64,000 nucleotides of DNA, taken from Litoreibacter roseus. GTDB taxonomy: Bacteria > Pseudomonadota > Alphaproteobacteria > Rhodobacterales > Rhodobacteraceae. The notes beneath the pieces were generated by a model. The model was given only the letters and a program-made list of their open reading frames with translations, was not told the origin of the DNA and ran no database searches. The DNA lies in contig NZ_BLJE01000005.1 of the NCBI RefSeq assembly GCF_009811795.1, positions 62,001-126,000 on the forward strand. Direction: 5' to 3'. Positions 35,181-45,003 of this stretch are shown here, piece after piece (within the stretch, counting starts at the first letter, position 1; every line of letters starts with the position of its first letter). A program made the position numbers and the translations under genes.

Positions 35181-35465
35181 ATGGGGATCACCGAAGATCT
35201 GGCGGATGCGCTGGCAAAGGACGTGATCGCAGCTGAAGAAAAGCTGGGGGACGAGACACTCGTCAATCAGATTTCCGAAGTGATCGGCGCCAGTTCGCAG
35301 ACCACTCAAGAGGCGTTTCTGACCGCCATCAGGGTGCGGCGCGCGGAAGCCCGCGCAAGACGCATGCTGAGACAGAAGCTGGAGAACGCTGCAAAGCCGC
35401 AAAATGCCGCGAGCCCCAACGAGTCCGAACCGGCGCCTTCGCCAGAGAAACCTGCAGAAACCTGA
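35181..35465 (+). CDS. Small conserved-looking acidic/helical protein
   Basis: 94-residue protein I do not recognise. Residues ~1-65 look helical (LADALAKDVIAAEEKLGDE, then a basic stretch RRAEARARRMLRQKL), and the last 25 are a Pro/Glu/Ala tail. It starts 6 bases after the hydrolase stop and ends 4 bases before the convergent histidine kinase gene, which supports it as a real gene. Confidence 0.6.
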   Translation: MGITEDLADALAKDVIAAEEKLGDETLVNQISEVIGASSQTTQEAFLTAIRVRRAEARARRMLRQKLENAAKPQNAASPNESEPAPSPEKPAET

Positions 35466-35469
35466 GCCG

Positions 35470-36606
35470 CTAAACTATCGGGCGTGGGAAGATCACATCG
35501 AACTGTGCCCCACCCAGATCACCATTCTTGGACTCGAACGTCGCGCCGATTTGTTCCGCATAGACGCGGCAAATCTTGATCCCCAGCCCGGTGCTTTTGA
35601 TGACGTCAAAGCCGTGGGGCAGCCCCACACCATCATCACTGACCGAAAGTCTGAAGCTTGTCTCTCCGGCATCGCATGGCACAAGACTGAAGCGAACCAT
35701 GGGAACGTCCTTTGGTGCGCCGTGCTTCAATGCATTTCCGACAAGTTCTGCCGTGATCAGCCCCAATGGAACGGCGACGTTGGCCGGGACCGGGAAGTTG
35801 GCGACGGGACCCACATCAATTTTGCCGTGATCGGTCATGACAGAGGCCAAATCGTCCAAAAGCAGGCAGAGAAACGGGTACAGCTCAACCATTGTCGCTT
35901 CTGCATGCATGTGCAGCTGCTCATGGACACGGGCCAGCGTTCCGATCCGGTTGACTGCGTCGTTGATCGCAGATACCGCCGCTGGCTCAGCCATCTCGCG
36001 CATCTGAAGCCTCAAAATACCGGTGATCAGAGCAAAGCTGTTTTTGACCCGGTGGTCGATCTCACCCATCAGCAGCTTTTGTCGCTCGATCAGCTCGTTC
36101 TTCTCCTCAAGCTGCAGCGAAAGCTCTCTGGCGTAGGACGTGAGCTGATGATCCCGATCTGTCAGACGGTTCTCATAAGACACGCGGTTCGATATATCAC
36201 GGGATGTCGCCATGATCCGTTCGACCCGACCATCACTGGCACAGACCGGCACAACCGAGACATGCCACCACCTGTCGTTGCGGCGTGCGGTCGGGCAAAA
36301 CGCCTCAAATTCAGACGGCAGGCCGAGGGCCGCATCTTCGATCGCGTTTTGAAGCAGGGTTTGCGCATCCTTTGGCCAAAGGCTGGGCCAAGGGCGCCCT
36401 TCGATGGCAGAGAAATCATCAATTTCCATCGCGCACAGACCATTCGTATTCATGAAGGACAGACTGCCATCCAGCTCGATCAACTTGATGCAATCGAGCG
36501 AAGAGTTGAGAACTGACAGCGCAAAGGAGTTGGACAGCCCTTCCAAAAGCCCCAGCACTTTCGCGGACTCTCCTGATTGTGCTGGAAGGCGGGTGTATGA
36601 TTTCAA
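35470..36606 (-). CDS. PAS-domain histidine kinase (HisKA_2 type)
   Basis: 378-residue cytoplasmic sensor kinase. A PAS domain (about 30-145) senses an unknown signal. A coiled linker (~150-180) leads to the HisKA_2 dimerisation domain with phospho-acceptor His185 in GEIDHRVKNS. The ATPase domain (~275-375) has the N-box ELVGNALKHGAP and the G-boxes DDGVGLP and GLGIKI. There are no membrane helices. This kinase class often works with general-stress or light/redox response regulators in alphaproteobacteria; no partner regulator is adjacent. Confidence 0.9.
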   Translation of the reverse strand: MKSYTRLPAQSGESAKVLGLLEGLSNSFALSVLNSSLDCIKLIELDGSLSFMNTNGLCAMEIDDFSAIEGRPWPSLWPKDAQTLLQNAIEDAALGLPSEFEAFCPTARRNDRWWHVSVVPVCASDGRVERIMATSRDISNRVSYENRLTDRDHQLTSYARELSLQLEEKNELIERQKLLMGEIDHRVKNSFALITGILRLQMREMAEPAAVSAINDAVNRIGTLARVHEQLHMHAEATMVELYPFLCLLLDDLASVMTDHGKIDVGPVANFPVPANVAVPLGLITAELVGNALKHGAPKDVPMVRFSLVPCDAGETSFRLSVSDDGVGLPHGFDVIKSTGLGIKICRVYAEQIGATFESKNGDLGGAQFDVIFPRPIV

Positions 36607-36907
36607 GGGATGTCCATATCAGGCGAAAAATATCTGTCGACACGTCCAGTTAAACTTACACTTTTCTCAAGACAGTGTATATCCCCGCTGACAGGGGATC
36701 TCATTTAATCAAGAAATAGGTGAAGATGCGGAAGGTCGCGCACAGGCTGCTTAGCCCAACTTCGCTAATTTTTTGTTAAGCTCAGCCATCCAGAGAATGT
36801 CTACGTGCCATGACACGATCAGTTCGAGCGCTGGCCGGTCGCCGCTTTCTCCGCTGACGGGCTTGCGTTATGACGCGCCCACGTGACTCGCATATTGGAG
36901 AGACTGC
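36607..36907. other. divergent promoter region, histidine kinase / icd
   Basis: 301 bases with no gene. A small hairpin (ATCCCC, 7-base loop, GGGGAT; 36681-36699) lies on the kinase side, and a clear ribosome-binding site (TTGGAGAGA) precedes icd. I see no recognisable regulator site. Confidence 0.5.
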
Positions 36908-38116
36908 ATGTCAAAGATAAAGGTGGAAAACCCCGTCGTCGAACTCGACGGGGATGAGATGACCCGGATCATCTGGGACTTCATCAAAAAGAAGCTAATC
37001 CTGCCCTATCTCGACATTGACCTGAAATACTATGATCTCGGCATCGAAGCCCGCGATGAAACCGAAGACCAAATCACGATAGACGCCGCTGAAGCCATTA
37101 AGGAATACGGCGTTGGGGTGAAGTGCGCGACGATCACCCCGGACGAAGCCCGCGTCGAAGAATTTGGCCTGAAAAAGATGTGGCGCTCGCCCAACGGGAC
37201 GATCCGTAACATTCTGGGCGGTGTGGTCTTTCGCCAGCCCATTATCTGCAAGAACGTGCCCCGCCTTGTGCCGGGGTGGACCCAACCCATCGTAATCGGC
37301 CGTCACGCCTTCGGTGATCAATACCGCGCGACGGATATGAAATTTCCCGGCCCCGGCACCTTGTCGATGAAATTTGTCGGGGACGACGGTGAAGTGATCG
37401 AGCATGAGGTCTACAAAGCTCCCTCCGCTGGCGTTTATATGGGTATGTACAACCTCGATAACTCGATCATCGATTTTGCGCGTGCGTCCTTGAATTATGG
37501 TCTCAACCTCGGATGGCCCGTCTTTCTCTCGACAAAAAACACGATTTTAAAACAGTATGATGGCCGCTTTCTGGAACTGTTTCAGGAGATCTACGAGAAA
37601 GAATTTGAAGAGAAATTCAAGGCCAAGGGCATCCACTACGAGCACCGGCTTATCGACGACATGGTTGCTTGCGCAATGAAGTGGAATGGTGGCTTTGTCT
37701 GGGCCTGCAAGAACTACGATGGCGACGTGCAGTCCGACACTGTGGCGCAGGGGTTCGGGTCGCTTGGCCTGATGACATCGCAACTGATGACCCCAGATGG
37801 GAAGATCGTTGAGGCAGAAGCCGCACATGGCACCGTCACCCGCCACTACCGGCAACACCAAAAGGGGGAAGCGACATCGACCAACTCCATCGCGTCCATC
37901 TATGCGTGGACCGGCGGGCTCAAGCACCGCGCCAAGTTGGATGACAACGCCGAGTTGATGAAGTTCGCCGAGACTTTGGAAAATGTGATCGTCGATACGG
38001 TCGAAAGCGGGTTCATGACGAAAGATCTCGCGCTTCTCGTCGGACCGGATCAGAATTGGCTGACCACGGAAGGGTTTCTCGAAAAAATCGACGAGAACCT
38101 AAATAAGGCGATGTGA
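36908..38116 (+). CDS. icd: NADP-dependent isocitrate dehydrogenase
   Basis: 402-residue NADP-isocitrate dehydrogenase of the dimeric, eukaryote-like class, catalysing isocitrate to 2-oxoglutarate in the TCA cycle. The start [21 protein letters not shown] (shortened), the substrate-binding [10 protein letters not shown] and the NADP-site [10 protein letters not shown] (about 318-327) are all typical. Length is normal. It is monocistronic, with a strong terminator right after it. Confidence 0.97.
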   Translation: MSKIKVENPVVELDGDEMTRIIWDFIKKKLILPYLDIDLKYYDLGIEARDETEDQITIDAAEAIKEYGVGVKCATITPDEARVEEFGLKKMWRSPNGTIRNILGGVVFRQPIICKNVPRLVPGWTQPIVIGRHAFGDQYRATDMKFPGPGTLSMKFVGDDGEVIEHEVYKAPSAGVYMGMYNLDNSIIDFARASLNYGLNLGWPVFLSTKNTILKQYDGRFLELFQEIYEKEFEEKFKAKGIHYEHRLIDDMVACAMKWNGGFVWACKNYDGDVQSDTVAQGFGSLGLMTSQLMTPDGKIVEAEAAHGTVTRHYRQHQKGEATSTNSIASIYAWTGGLKHRAKLDDNAELMKFAETLENVIVDTVESGFMTKDLALLVGPDQNWLTTEGFLEKIDENLNKAM

Positions 38117-38140
38117 ACGGAGTGCATCCGTCTAATAGAA

Positions 38141-38170
38141 AAAGGCGGCTCACCGAGAGCCGCCTTTTTG
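38141..38170 (+). terminator. Rho-independent terminator of icd
   Basis: Stem AAAGGCGGCTC / GAGCCGCCTTT with a 5-base loop followed by TTTT, 24 bases after the icd stop. The A-run on the left side would also let it work for the leftward VPLPA-CTERM gene, whose stop is 16 bases further on. Confidence 0.9.
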
Positions 38171-38185
38171 TCGAAATGAGGTTTA

Positions 38186-38833
38186 TCAGGCCCTGCGGTG
38201 ACGCAACACCCCCAACAGCCCGAACGCCCCAACCAACAGTGGCAAGCCTGCTGGCAGCGGAACCGGCGTGACGCTTCGGGTATCTTCAACACTGAACGTA
38301 TCAATTTGAGATGCCTCGTCCGACACACCAAACAATCTCAGGCTGGTCGGGTCAAATTCGATGATCTCTGTGAAGAAGGAATCGTAACTGAACCGGTCCT
38401 GCTCCGAAAAATCATCATTGGCATACTCCTCGGGACGATTGATGTCTTCAGCGGTAATCGGGTTCACAAACTCCAGCGCCATCATACCATCTGCTGAAAT
38501 GAGTTTGACGAAGTCTGGGGCAGCTGTGGCATCTTCCGTCTGTACGTAGGTGGCGAACGGCGTCGTCACCTCGGCGCCGAACACCTGCAGCGTTTCCGTG
38601 TCCACATTGAACGATCCGATCACGTCGTAAAAACCAATGCCATCGAAGATGGTCTCGAAATCATCAAGGCCTTCGCCACCCGGCTCGACATCGCCGACGC
38701 GATCATCACGCTCAGACAGGTCGAACATAATGCCCGAGTTCAATTCAAAATTGAGAACGGCGGCCTGAACCGCGGGGGTGACAAGAAAGCCTGCGGCGAT
38801 CGCGGCAAGTGTCGTTTTTTGCAATGGGGTCAT
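38186..38833 (-). CDS. VPLPA-CTERM sorting-domain protein
   Basis: 215-residue exported protein. It has a signal peptide (about 1-23, ending QAA), then an acidic, beta-rich body without a family I can name, and a C-terminal VPLPA-CTERM tag: the motif VPLPAG, a hydrophobic helix (PLLVGAFGLLGVL) and a final basic HRRA. Such tags target proteins to an exosortase for processing at the cell surface, often linked to exopolysaccharide. The ATG at 38833 is chosen because it begins the signal peptide; the longer frame to 38962 is not. Confidence 0.85.
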   Translation of the reverse strand: MTPLQKTTLAAIAAGFLVTPAVQAAVLNFELNSGIMFDLSERDDRVGDVEPGGEGLDDFETIFDGIGFYDVIGSFNVDTETLQVFGAEVTTPFATYVQTEDATAAPDFVKLISADGMMALEFVNPITAEDINRPEEYANDDFSEQDRFSYDSFFTEIIEFDPTSLRLFGVSDEASQIDTFSVEDTRSVTPVPLPAGLPLLVGAFGLLGVLRHRRA

Positions 38834-39090
38834 GTGATCAAACCAGAAATAAAGGACGTGTCGATCTGCTTTTTCACGGAAGCTGCGGACAGCCGCAAAG
38901 CAATCTTGTCCAAATTTCTCCGATAAGCAAACTTGCGCCCGAGACGTAGAAACAATTGCCAAAACGGGGGCGAATTATTGCCAATTGATACCCAATGAGC
39001 GCCGAATATCTAAATCGCTTTGACCCCGAGCACCAAAGACCAGAGGACAGGGTCTCGACTCAGCAGCGAACGGACGTCAAGACACATCAG

Positions 39091-39711
39091 ATGAGCATGC
39101 GCGGACCAACGATCACCGCCCTTCTGCTGGCAGGTGGCGCCTCCAGTCGGATGCGGGGATCTGACAAGCTGTTGGAGCCGATTGATGGCACGCCCCTGCT
39201 GACACGCGTGGCACGAACGTGCCTGTCCGCAGAGGTTGATCGAGTTTGTGTGATACTGCCGCCAGATCGCCCGGCGCGCGCCGACGCCTTAGACGACCTA
39301 CCGGTCGATACTCTGTTCAACAATGGGTCGGGCCTGGGTCTGAGCCATTCGCTGCAAACCGGTCTGTCGAATGTGACGACTGACGCCGTGCTGATTATTC
39401 TCGCGGATTTGCCTGATCTCACCACGGCGGATTTGAACGCAGTCATTTATGCGGCCCGCGATACGGATGCTGTCGTCGTAAGAGGCGCGACCAAAGATGG
39501 GCGTCCGGGACATCCGGTCCTGGTGCGCGCCGCGTTGTTCCCCGAGCTTATGCGAACGAAAGGTGATGCGGGCGCGCAGCCGGTTTTGAAAGCACATGTG
39601 GCAGATACGGTGCTTGTCCCACTGCCCGGTCAGCATGCTCTGTCCGATCTCGATACGCCGGAAGACTGGGAAGCTTGGCGCGCCGCACGGCAAGACGCCA
39701 AAAATGACTGA
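39091..39711 (+). CDS. MobA/MocA-like nucleotidyltransferase
   Basis: 206-residue nucleotidyltransferase of the MobA-like (CTP/GTP:molybdopterin) family. The signature LLLAGGASSRMRGSDKLL (about residues 10-27) and ILADLPDLT, which supplies metal-binding Asp, are present. The closest functional guess is molybdenum-cofactor cytidylyltransferase (MocA), which matures xanthine-dehydrogenase-type enzymes, but no such enzyme is in the window. ATGs at 39091 and 39097 are equally good starts; the longer frame from 38995 adds unconserved residues. Confidence 0.8.
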   Translation: MSMRGPTITALLLAGGASSRMRGSDKLLEPIDGTPLLTRVARTCLSAEVDRVCVILPPDRPARADALDDLPVDTLFNNGSGLGLSHSLQTGLSNVTTDAVLIILADLPDLTTADLNAVIYAARDTDAVVVRGATKDGRPGHPVLVRAALFPELMRTKGDAGAQPVLKAHVADTVLVPLPGQHALSDLDTPEDWEAWRAARQDAKND

Positions 39712-39723
39712 AGTAGAACAATG

Positions 39724-39753
39724 AAAAAGGGCCGCTCCCCACAGCGACCCTTA
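39724..39753. terminator. terminator between convergent nucleotidyltransferase and Hint genes
   Basis: Stem AAGGGCCGCT / AGCGACCCTT (one G-T pair) with a 6-base loop. On the minus strand it ends in a T-run, which suits the Hint gene that stops at 39815; it can also end the rightward transcript. Confidence 0.7.
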
Positions 39754-39814
39754 TACTCGTTACCTTCCCCCGAACCGCAGCAACAAACACGCCGCTCTTC
39801 GGATTCCTTAAACG

Positions 39815-40525
39815 TCACCGCGCCATCAGGCGCGCACTTTGACGCCGCCACATCTCCCGCGACGTAGAACGCTGTCGCCAGGGATGTGTCGTCTTGAGAT
39901 CAGGAAATATCTCAAAAAGCTCAATTCTTTGTGCATTGCCAAATCCGTGGTGAGACTTGTCATGCGGCTGGAAAATTTCGGTCCACGTCCCGTTGCACAA
40001 CACAACCTGATGGCAGACACACGCGATGTGGACGTAGGTCACTGTCCCGGCATCCAACTTGTAGATGCCCGCCTTCGGATTCAGCAGATTTTTCGCCGCA
40101 ATCAACGTCTCGGCGTCGACATAGGCCAGCGCCGTTCTATCCCTGAGGGACAAAAGCCGATGATTGGGGCTGACGCGGATGGGTTGTTCAGGCAGCCCGT
40201 TTCCAAGAACGCCTGCCTCGATCACGATGGGTTGCAGATGCTCGTGTGTGCGAAGCCAGAAGGCGTCCAGCGTCTTGATAGACACGCTGACCAGTGGCTG
40301 CGTCCCATTGTCCCGTGTGATGACATCATCACCGACCTTCAGGTCTTCAACGCGCATCTCCCCCTGTGGGGTGGCGACAGAAGTTCCGGACGTCAGACAG
40401 GGCACGGCAGCACCAAACTCCTCAGATGATGAGGCCAAGGGAAAACCGCAAGCGAGATGATCGGGCGTCCGAGCAAACCGAGCAGACGGCTTACAAGGAT
40501 CGAGGGGCATCGACAGGCGCAGCAC
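39815..40525 (-). CDS. Hint-domain protein
   Basis: 236-residue protein with a Hint (hedgehog/intein) domain at about residues 41-190. Block A is PCLTSGTSVATPQGEMRVEDL (shortened), starting with the nucleophilic Cys43; VGDDVITRDNG follows, and the SPNHRLLSLRD block carries the His motif. Such proteins are common in Rhodobacterales, where they are usually short and lack the long secreted repeats; their role is unknown. There is no signal peptide. The start may be 40525 or the ATG at 40510. A terminator hairpin follows. Confidence 0.8.
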   Translation of the reverse strand: MLRLSMPLDPCKPSARFARTPDHLACGFPLASSSEEFGAAVPCLTSGTSVATPQGEMRVEDLKVGDDVITRDNGTQPLVSVSIKTLDAFWLRTHEHLQPIVIEAGVLGNGLPEQPIRVSPNHRLLSLRDRTALAYVDAETLIAAKNLLNPKAGIYKLDAGTVTYVHIACVCHQVVLCNGTWTEIFQPHDKSHHGFGNAQRIELFEIFPDLKTTHPWRQRSTSREMWRRQSARLMAR

Positions 40526-41048
40526 CTGACAATTCCAAGCATCTTCTTGCGGCCGCCCCCGTGGCCTGAATTTTTCGCAACCAGACGTTCATCTGGTATT
40601 CATACAATTTAACAAAACGCTGCCTCAAACCAAGCGGAAATTGGCCGATTGCTGCCACAAATCCGACGTATGAAACTCTCATTTCTCGGGAGTGATCGCC
40701 GAGACCGGTGCGAAACAGGCCAAATTCAATCCAAAACCTAAACGCCCTATCGGGCTTCTTTTTCGGATTTTTCAATTTGCATCAGTGGCTTAAAAGGCAA
40801 ACGCACCGCGTCGAGAATTCCATGGGTCTGACAAACCCCACTTCGGTCCCTGCCTTCATTTTTCGTGATCTCAGAAGACAAACGCCGAACGATTTTTTTC
40901 ACAATCAGCGACGGCCAAAGCTCACCTGTGAAACACTCTCAAAGCCGGACCACACACTGTTTCGGACCCGGCACAACTTAACCATTTGGCGATTCGATTC
41001 GACGCCGGCGGGATATGTAGCGATCATCGTTGCGTGGAAAGGATGGTC
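40526..41048. other. gene-free stretch before tRNA-Leu
   Basis: 523 bases with no convincing gene on either strand. A short GCCC-TATC-GGGC hairpin with a T-rich tail (40744-40763, plus strand) looks like a terminator, but no rightward gene precedes it. The left part is the promoter side of the Hint gene. Confidence 0.5.
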
Positions 41049-41133
41049 TGGTACCCGAGGTCGGACTCGAACCGACAAGCCTCGCGGCGGGGGATTTTGA
41101 ATCCCCTGCGTCTACCAATTCCGCCACTCGGGC
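41049..41133 (-). tRNA. tRNA-Leu(CAA)
   Basis: A complete 85-base class II tRNA with encoded CCA. The anticodon stem GGGGA/TCCCC encloses TTCAAAA, giving anticodon CAA (codon TTG). The long variable arm CGCCGCGAGGCTTG-type region and the T-arm GTCGG-TTCGAGT-CCGAC are present, and the acceptor stem has one G-T pair at its base. Confidence 0.95.
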
Positions 41134-41291
41134 CCCTGCGATCTGTGATGTGGCGCGGTAGCCGCCACCAGAGGTAGAGGCGATTTAGACAACGCCCACG
41201 CAAAGGTCAATCACAGACGGACGTCGGCTTCCGATTAATTGAACTCCGACGGCCAGGGCCTATGTTTCAGCCGGAAGAAGAGGGTTAGAAA

Positions 41292-41816
41292 ATGATGCGC
41301 ACGTCACTCCTAGCAGTCCTGTCCAGTACACTTCTGCTCGCAACACAGGCAGAGGCATTTACCTTCGACAGCATTGACGGCGGAACCATTGATCTGGACG
41401 CGTGGACCGGACAACCTGTCCTTGTCGTGAACACGGCCTCGCTTTGCGGCTTCACCTACCAATACGCAGGTTTGCAGGAGCTCTACGACACCTACCGGGA
41501 CGAAGGTCTGGTTGTGCTTGGCGTGCCGTCAGACGACTTCCGTCAGGAGCTTGGCAGCGAGACGGAAGTAAAAGAATTCTGTGAGCTCAACTACGGGCTC
41601 GACTTTCCAATGACCACAATTTCGGACGTGCGCGGCGGCGATGCACATCCGTTTTACAAATGGGTGAAGGATGCCGTCGGATTTGAGCCCAACTGGAACT
41701 TCAACAAAGTCCTGATCAGCGGCGACGGAGAGGTTCTTGAGACCTACGGATCAAACGTCAGACCAATGAGCCGTGAGGTGACCAGTGCGGTCGAAGCTGA
41801 GCTTCGCGTCAACTGA
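41292..41816 (+). CDS. Exported glutathione peroxidase-like protein
   Basis: 174-residue thiol peroxidase of the glutathione peroxidase family. It has a signal peptide (about 1-22, ending AEA), then the active-site block VVNTASLCGFTYQY with catalytic Cys52, and WNFNK near the end with the conserved Trp/Asn. The second block, normally carrying a Gln, reads GVPSDDFRQE, so the resolving cysteine and the usual Gln position are altered. It acts in the periplasm on peroxides. Its last 8 bases overlap the convergent dctM gene. Confidence 0.85.
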   Translation: MMRTSLLAVLSSTLLLATQAEAFTFDSIDGGTIDLDAWTGQPVLVVNTASLCGFTYQYAGLQELYDTYRDEGLVVLGVPSDDFRQELGSETEVKEFCELNYGLDFPMTTISDVRGGDAHPFYKWVKDAVGFEPNWNFNKVLISGDGEVLETYGSNVRPMSREVTSAVEAELRVN

Positions 41817-43152
41817 CGAACCAGATCGACAGGACCGGGAACGCCACAAGGATCACCACCCGCACCAGGTCGCTGGCCACGAAAGGCAGGACGCCCCGGT
41901 AAGTTTGTGAAATCGGAATATCCCGACCCACCTGATTGATAATGAAGAGGTTCATACCCACGGGCGGCGTAATCAGTCCGACCTCCACCACAATGAGGGC
42001 AAGAATACCAAACCAGATTGCCACTTGTTCCGGCGTCATGCCAAAATCCAGCACCTCGATGATCGGGAAGAAGATCGGGATGGTCAGAAGGATCATCGAC
42101 AAGGAATCCATGACACAGCCGAAGACAAGATAGCAGACAAGCATCGCGATCAGGATAGTGAGGGGCGCGAACCCCTGCCCTGTGACCCACTCTGCCAGAG
42201 CTTGAGGCGCCTGAGTGAAGGCGAGGAAAGAGTTGAACACCTGCGCGCCAAAGATGATCAGGAAGATCATCGCGCTGGCCTGGGCCGTTTCGAGGATGCT
42301 GTCGAGAAAACTTCGCCAGTTCAGCCCGCCCGTCAGGATACCGTAGAGGCCCGTCGCGACGGCCCCCACTGCAGCCCCTTCGGTTGGCGTGAAAAGCGCT
42401 TGAACACCCGGGTTCGCCCAGTTCCAATCAGCCGCGATCCCCCCCATAACCAAACCGAAAATCACGACGACCGGCCAGACCCGCCAAAGCGTCCGGAACC
42501 GTTCTTTGATCGGTTTCCGCTCGGCAACGGGTCCTGAGCCTGGTTTGACCCGAACATAAATCGCAACGGTCAGCATGTAACCCAACGCCGCCAAGATACC
42601 GGGCACGAGCGCGGCGATGAACATCTTGACGATGTTCTGTTCTGTAAGGATCGCATAGATCACCAAAATGACCGATGGCGGGATCAGAATGCCCAGTGTC
42701 CCGCCAGCCGCCAAAACACCTGTCGACAGCGCGTCGGAGTACCCGCGTTTGCGCATTTCGGGCAGCGCCACCTGCCCCATTGTCGATGCCGTGGCGAGGG
42801 AAGATCCGCAGACCGCCCCGAAGCCTGCGCAGGCGCCCACTGCTGCCATCGCCACACCACCCCTCTTGTGCCCCAGCCAATCGGACGCGGCGTTGAACAA
42901 GGCGGCAGACATGCCTGACTTGGTTGCGAACTGCCCCATGAGCAGAAACAGCGGCACGATGCTGAGCGAGTAGCTCGAGAACGTATCATAAGTCAGCGTT
43001 TTCATCTGACTGAGCGTCGCACTTGGACGCCCCAGAACGATCCAAGTTCCGATGAACCCCGTCGCAAACATTGCTACGGCAATCGGCACCCGCAGAAAGA
43101 TCGCCAGCAGCATCAGCGCGAAGGCTATGAGCGCCAGTTCCAGACCTGTCAT
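41809..43152 (-). CDS. TRAP transporter large permease (DctM)
   Basis: 447-residue membrane permease of a TRAP transporter, with about 12 hydrophobic segments and family motifs AACAGFGAVCGSSLATAST (about 105-123) and LLTIPIFFPI. It carries out sodium-coupled uptake of an organic acid handed over by the DctP protein. The start at 43152 overlaps the DctQ stop and follows GGGGAAG. Order on the minus strand is dctP, monooxygenase, dctQ, dctM. Confidence 0.92.
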   Translation of the reverse strand: MTGLELALIAFALMLLAIFLRVPIAVAMFATGFIGTWIVLGRPSATLSQMKTLTYDTFSSYSLSIVPLFLLMGQFATKSGMSAALFNAASDWLGHKRGGVAMAAVGACAGFGAVCGSSLATASTMGQVALPEMRKRGYSDALSTGVLAAGGTLGILIPPSVILVIYAILTEQNIVKMFIAALVPGILAALGYMLTVAIYVRVKPGSGPVAERKPIKERFRTLWRVWPVVVIFGLVMGGIAADWNWANPGVQALFTPTEGAAVGAVATGLYGILTGGLNWRSFLDSILETAQASAMIFLIIFGAQVFNSFLAFTQAPQALAEWVTGQGFAPLTILIAMLVCYLVFGCVMDSLSMILLTIPIFFPIIEVLDFGMTPEQVAIWFGILALIVVEVGLITPPVGMNLFIINQVGRDIPISQTYRGVLPFVASDLVRVVILVAFPVLSIWFVS

Positions 43153-43727
43153 GGCTCTTCCCCTGCAAGTACCCAATTGAGCGCGCGCCAGACCGTGTAA
43201 AGACTAACCAAAAGAAATACGGCCGCGCCGAAGGTCGCCATCGCATAGGGGATCCAGACGGGCAGTTCCAACTCATAAGTTGTTTCCGGGAAGAAAGGCT
43301 TGGATCCCATGCCGAAAAAGCGTCTCACCGCATCCGATCCGTAGGGGAATTTTTCCCCGAAGCCCAGCCAGATGCGCCACAGTATCAACCCAGCGACGAC
43401 AGTGACGGAGATATCGCCGATCAGGCCCAATATGGCTTTCAAGCGGGACGGCAAGGCATTCGCGACAATGTCGACTGTCACATTCCCGCGGTTGAGTTGG
43501 CACCACGGCAAAAATGCAAAAATGGCGATCGCGCAGCCCGCCTCGACCAGCTCAAAGTCACCGGTGATTGGAGACAGCCCCGCAAAAATCAACGCGCGCC
43601 CTGTGATGGAGGCCGCGGTGATTACAGCCATGCTGACCAACAAGACGCCACCGCCATAAGCAAGCAGACGACACACGAGGGTCAGAGCGCGCCCGACGCG
43701 CAGTTCGGTGGTCTTTGCAAGTGTCAT
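43149..43727 (-). CDS. TRAP transporter small permease (DctQ)
   Basis: 192-residue small TRAP subunit with four hydrophobic helices (about 18-45, 58-75, 97-118, 155-180) and the family-typical ELVEAGCAIAIFAFLPWCQL. It forms the membrane complex with DctM. It overlaps both the monooxygenase gene and dctM by 4 bases, so all three are translationally coupled. Confidence 0.9.
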   Translation of the reverse strand: MTLAKTTELRVGRALTLVCRLLAYGGGVLLVSMAVITAASITGRALIFAGLSPITGDFELVEAGCAIAIFAFLPWCQLNRGNVTVDIVANALPSRLKAILGLIGDISVTVVAGLILWRIWLGFGEKFPYGSDAVRRFFGMGSKPFFPETTYELELPVWIPYAMATFGAAVFLLVSLYTVWRALNWVLAGEEP

Positions 43728-44983
43728 GCGGCCCGGTCATCCAATATGCTTGCGCTTGCGTTTAAGGTCTCGATGTCCATGCCCGCAATCGCTTTATAGC
43801 GCCGCGCGTGACTGTCGAGTTCTTCCGCGCTCATGACCTCGTCTATCGTGCCGAACCCGTCGGGTGCGCGTACTGCGACCTCATCTAAGATCTTGTCCGG
43901 CCCGTCACCACGGTTTGCCAACACCAAGGCGTTTACGCTGTCTCGGCGAACATCCTCATAGGCCATCAGCGCGTCCTGCGTCTCGCCGTGATCCCGCAAA
44001 GCCCGTGCCAGATGCCTGGCATCCAGAATACATTGCGATGCACCGTTCGATCCGATGGGATACATGGCGTGGGCCGCATCACCAAGCAAGGTCATGTTGC
44101 CGTGGGTCCACTGGCTCAGCGGTTCTCGGTCAACCATTGGGTATTCCCAAACGTTTTCTGCGGTTTCGATAATCTCAGGGATGTCGAGCCAGTCAAACGA
44201 CCAATCCTTGAAGTGCTGCGCGAAATCAGTGCGCGCGCCCTCCCGGCTCCAGTCTTGAGCCCGCCAATCATAGTCTGGTGGCATCGTAAGATCGGCGATC
44301 CAGTTAATCCGAACACCTTCCGTGTTGCGCGCGATGGGGTAGCAGACGAACTTGACATCTTTCTTGCCGCTCATCGCGACCGTGCAATCGCTGAGAAAGG
44401 CAGGGCCGTCCGTCACACCGCGCCACATCATCGTACCGCCCCAGACGGCGCCATCCTCTTCGGGATAAAGCTTTGCCCGGGCAGTCGAATTGATCCCATC
44501 GGCGGCAATCAGCACCGAACCTTTTGTAGTTCCTTTGGATTTGCCGGTTTTTCGGTCCTCCAACGCGACCTCGACCCCATCCGGCAGGTTCGTCCAGTCA
44601 GAGACCGCTACACCTGTCTGAACCACATCCGTGCCACAGCGGGTCCGCACAGCATCCAAAAGTGCCATGTGAAGCAATCCGCGATGAATGGAGAATTGCG
44701 GCCACCGGTAGCCTGCATCCAGACCGCGCGGCTCTCGCCATATCTCACGACCGTGGGCAGAAAAATATGCGACTTCTTTGGTGCGCAGGCCGATCTCGTC
44801 CAACCGATCCTCAAGACCCAGTTCGAACAATTCCCGGACAGCATGAGGTTGAAGGTTGATCCCCACCCCAAGCGGCCTCAGCTCTTCGACAGCCTCGAAA
44901 ATACGAAATGGCACCCCAACCTGATGCAGACTCAGACCAAACGCAAGGCCGCCGATACCTCCGCCTGCAATCAACACAGTCAT
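43724..44983 (-). CDS. FAD-dependent monooxygenase (aromatic hydroxylase type)
   Basis: 419-residue flavoprotein of the group A hydroxylase fold. The FAD motif GGGIGGLAFGLSL (residues 7-19), the LIAADGINS (DG) motif and GDAAHAMYPIGSNGA (about 303-317) that contacts FAD and substrate are intact. Relatives hydroxylate small aromatics using NAD(P)H and oxygen. Sitting between a TRAP binding protein gene and its permease genes, it most likely processes the imported substrate, which is not identifiable. It ends inside the dctQ start. Confidence 0.88.
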   Translation of the reverse strand: MTVLIAGGGIGGLAFGLSLHQVGVPFRIFEAVEELRPLGVGINLQPHAVRELFELGLEDRLDEIGLRTKEVAYFSAHGREIWREPRGLDAGYRWPQFSIHRGLLHMALLDAVRTRCGTDVVQTGVAVSDWTNLPDGVEVALEDRKTGKSKGTTKGSVLIAADGINSTARAKLYPEEDGAVWGGTMMWRGVTDGPAFLSDCTVAMSGKKDVKFVCYPIARNTEGVRINWIADLTMPPDYDWRAQDWSREGARTDFAQHFKDWSFDWLDIPEIIETAENVWEYPMVDREPLSQWTHGNMTLLGDAAHAMYPIGSNGASQCILDARHLARALRDHGETQDALMAYEDVRRDSVNALVLANRGDGPDKILDEVAVRAPDGFGTIDEVMSAEELDSHARRYKAIAGMDIETLNASASILDDRAA

Positions 44984-45003
44984 AGCACGATCCTGTTTCT
45001 CAA

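Noticed and set aside
40744-40763. Plus-strand terminator-like hairpin
   Set aside because: Only four pairs in the stem and no rightward gene before it.
40491-40775. 94-codon minus-strand frame upstream of the Hint gene
   Set aside because: No motif and overlaps the Hint start; not supported.
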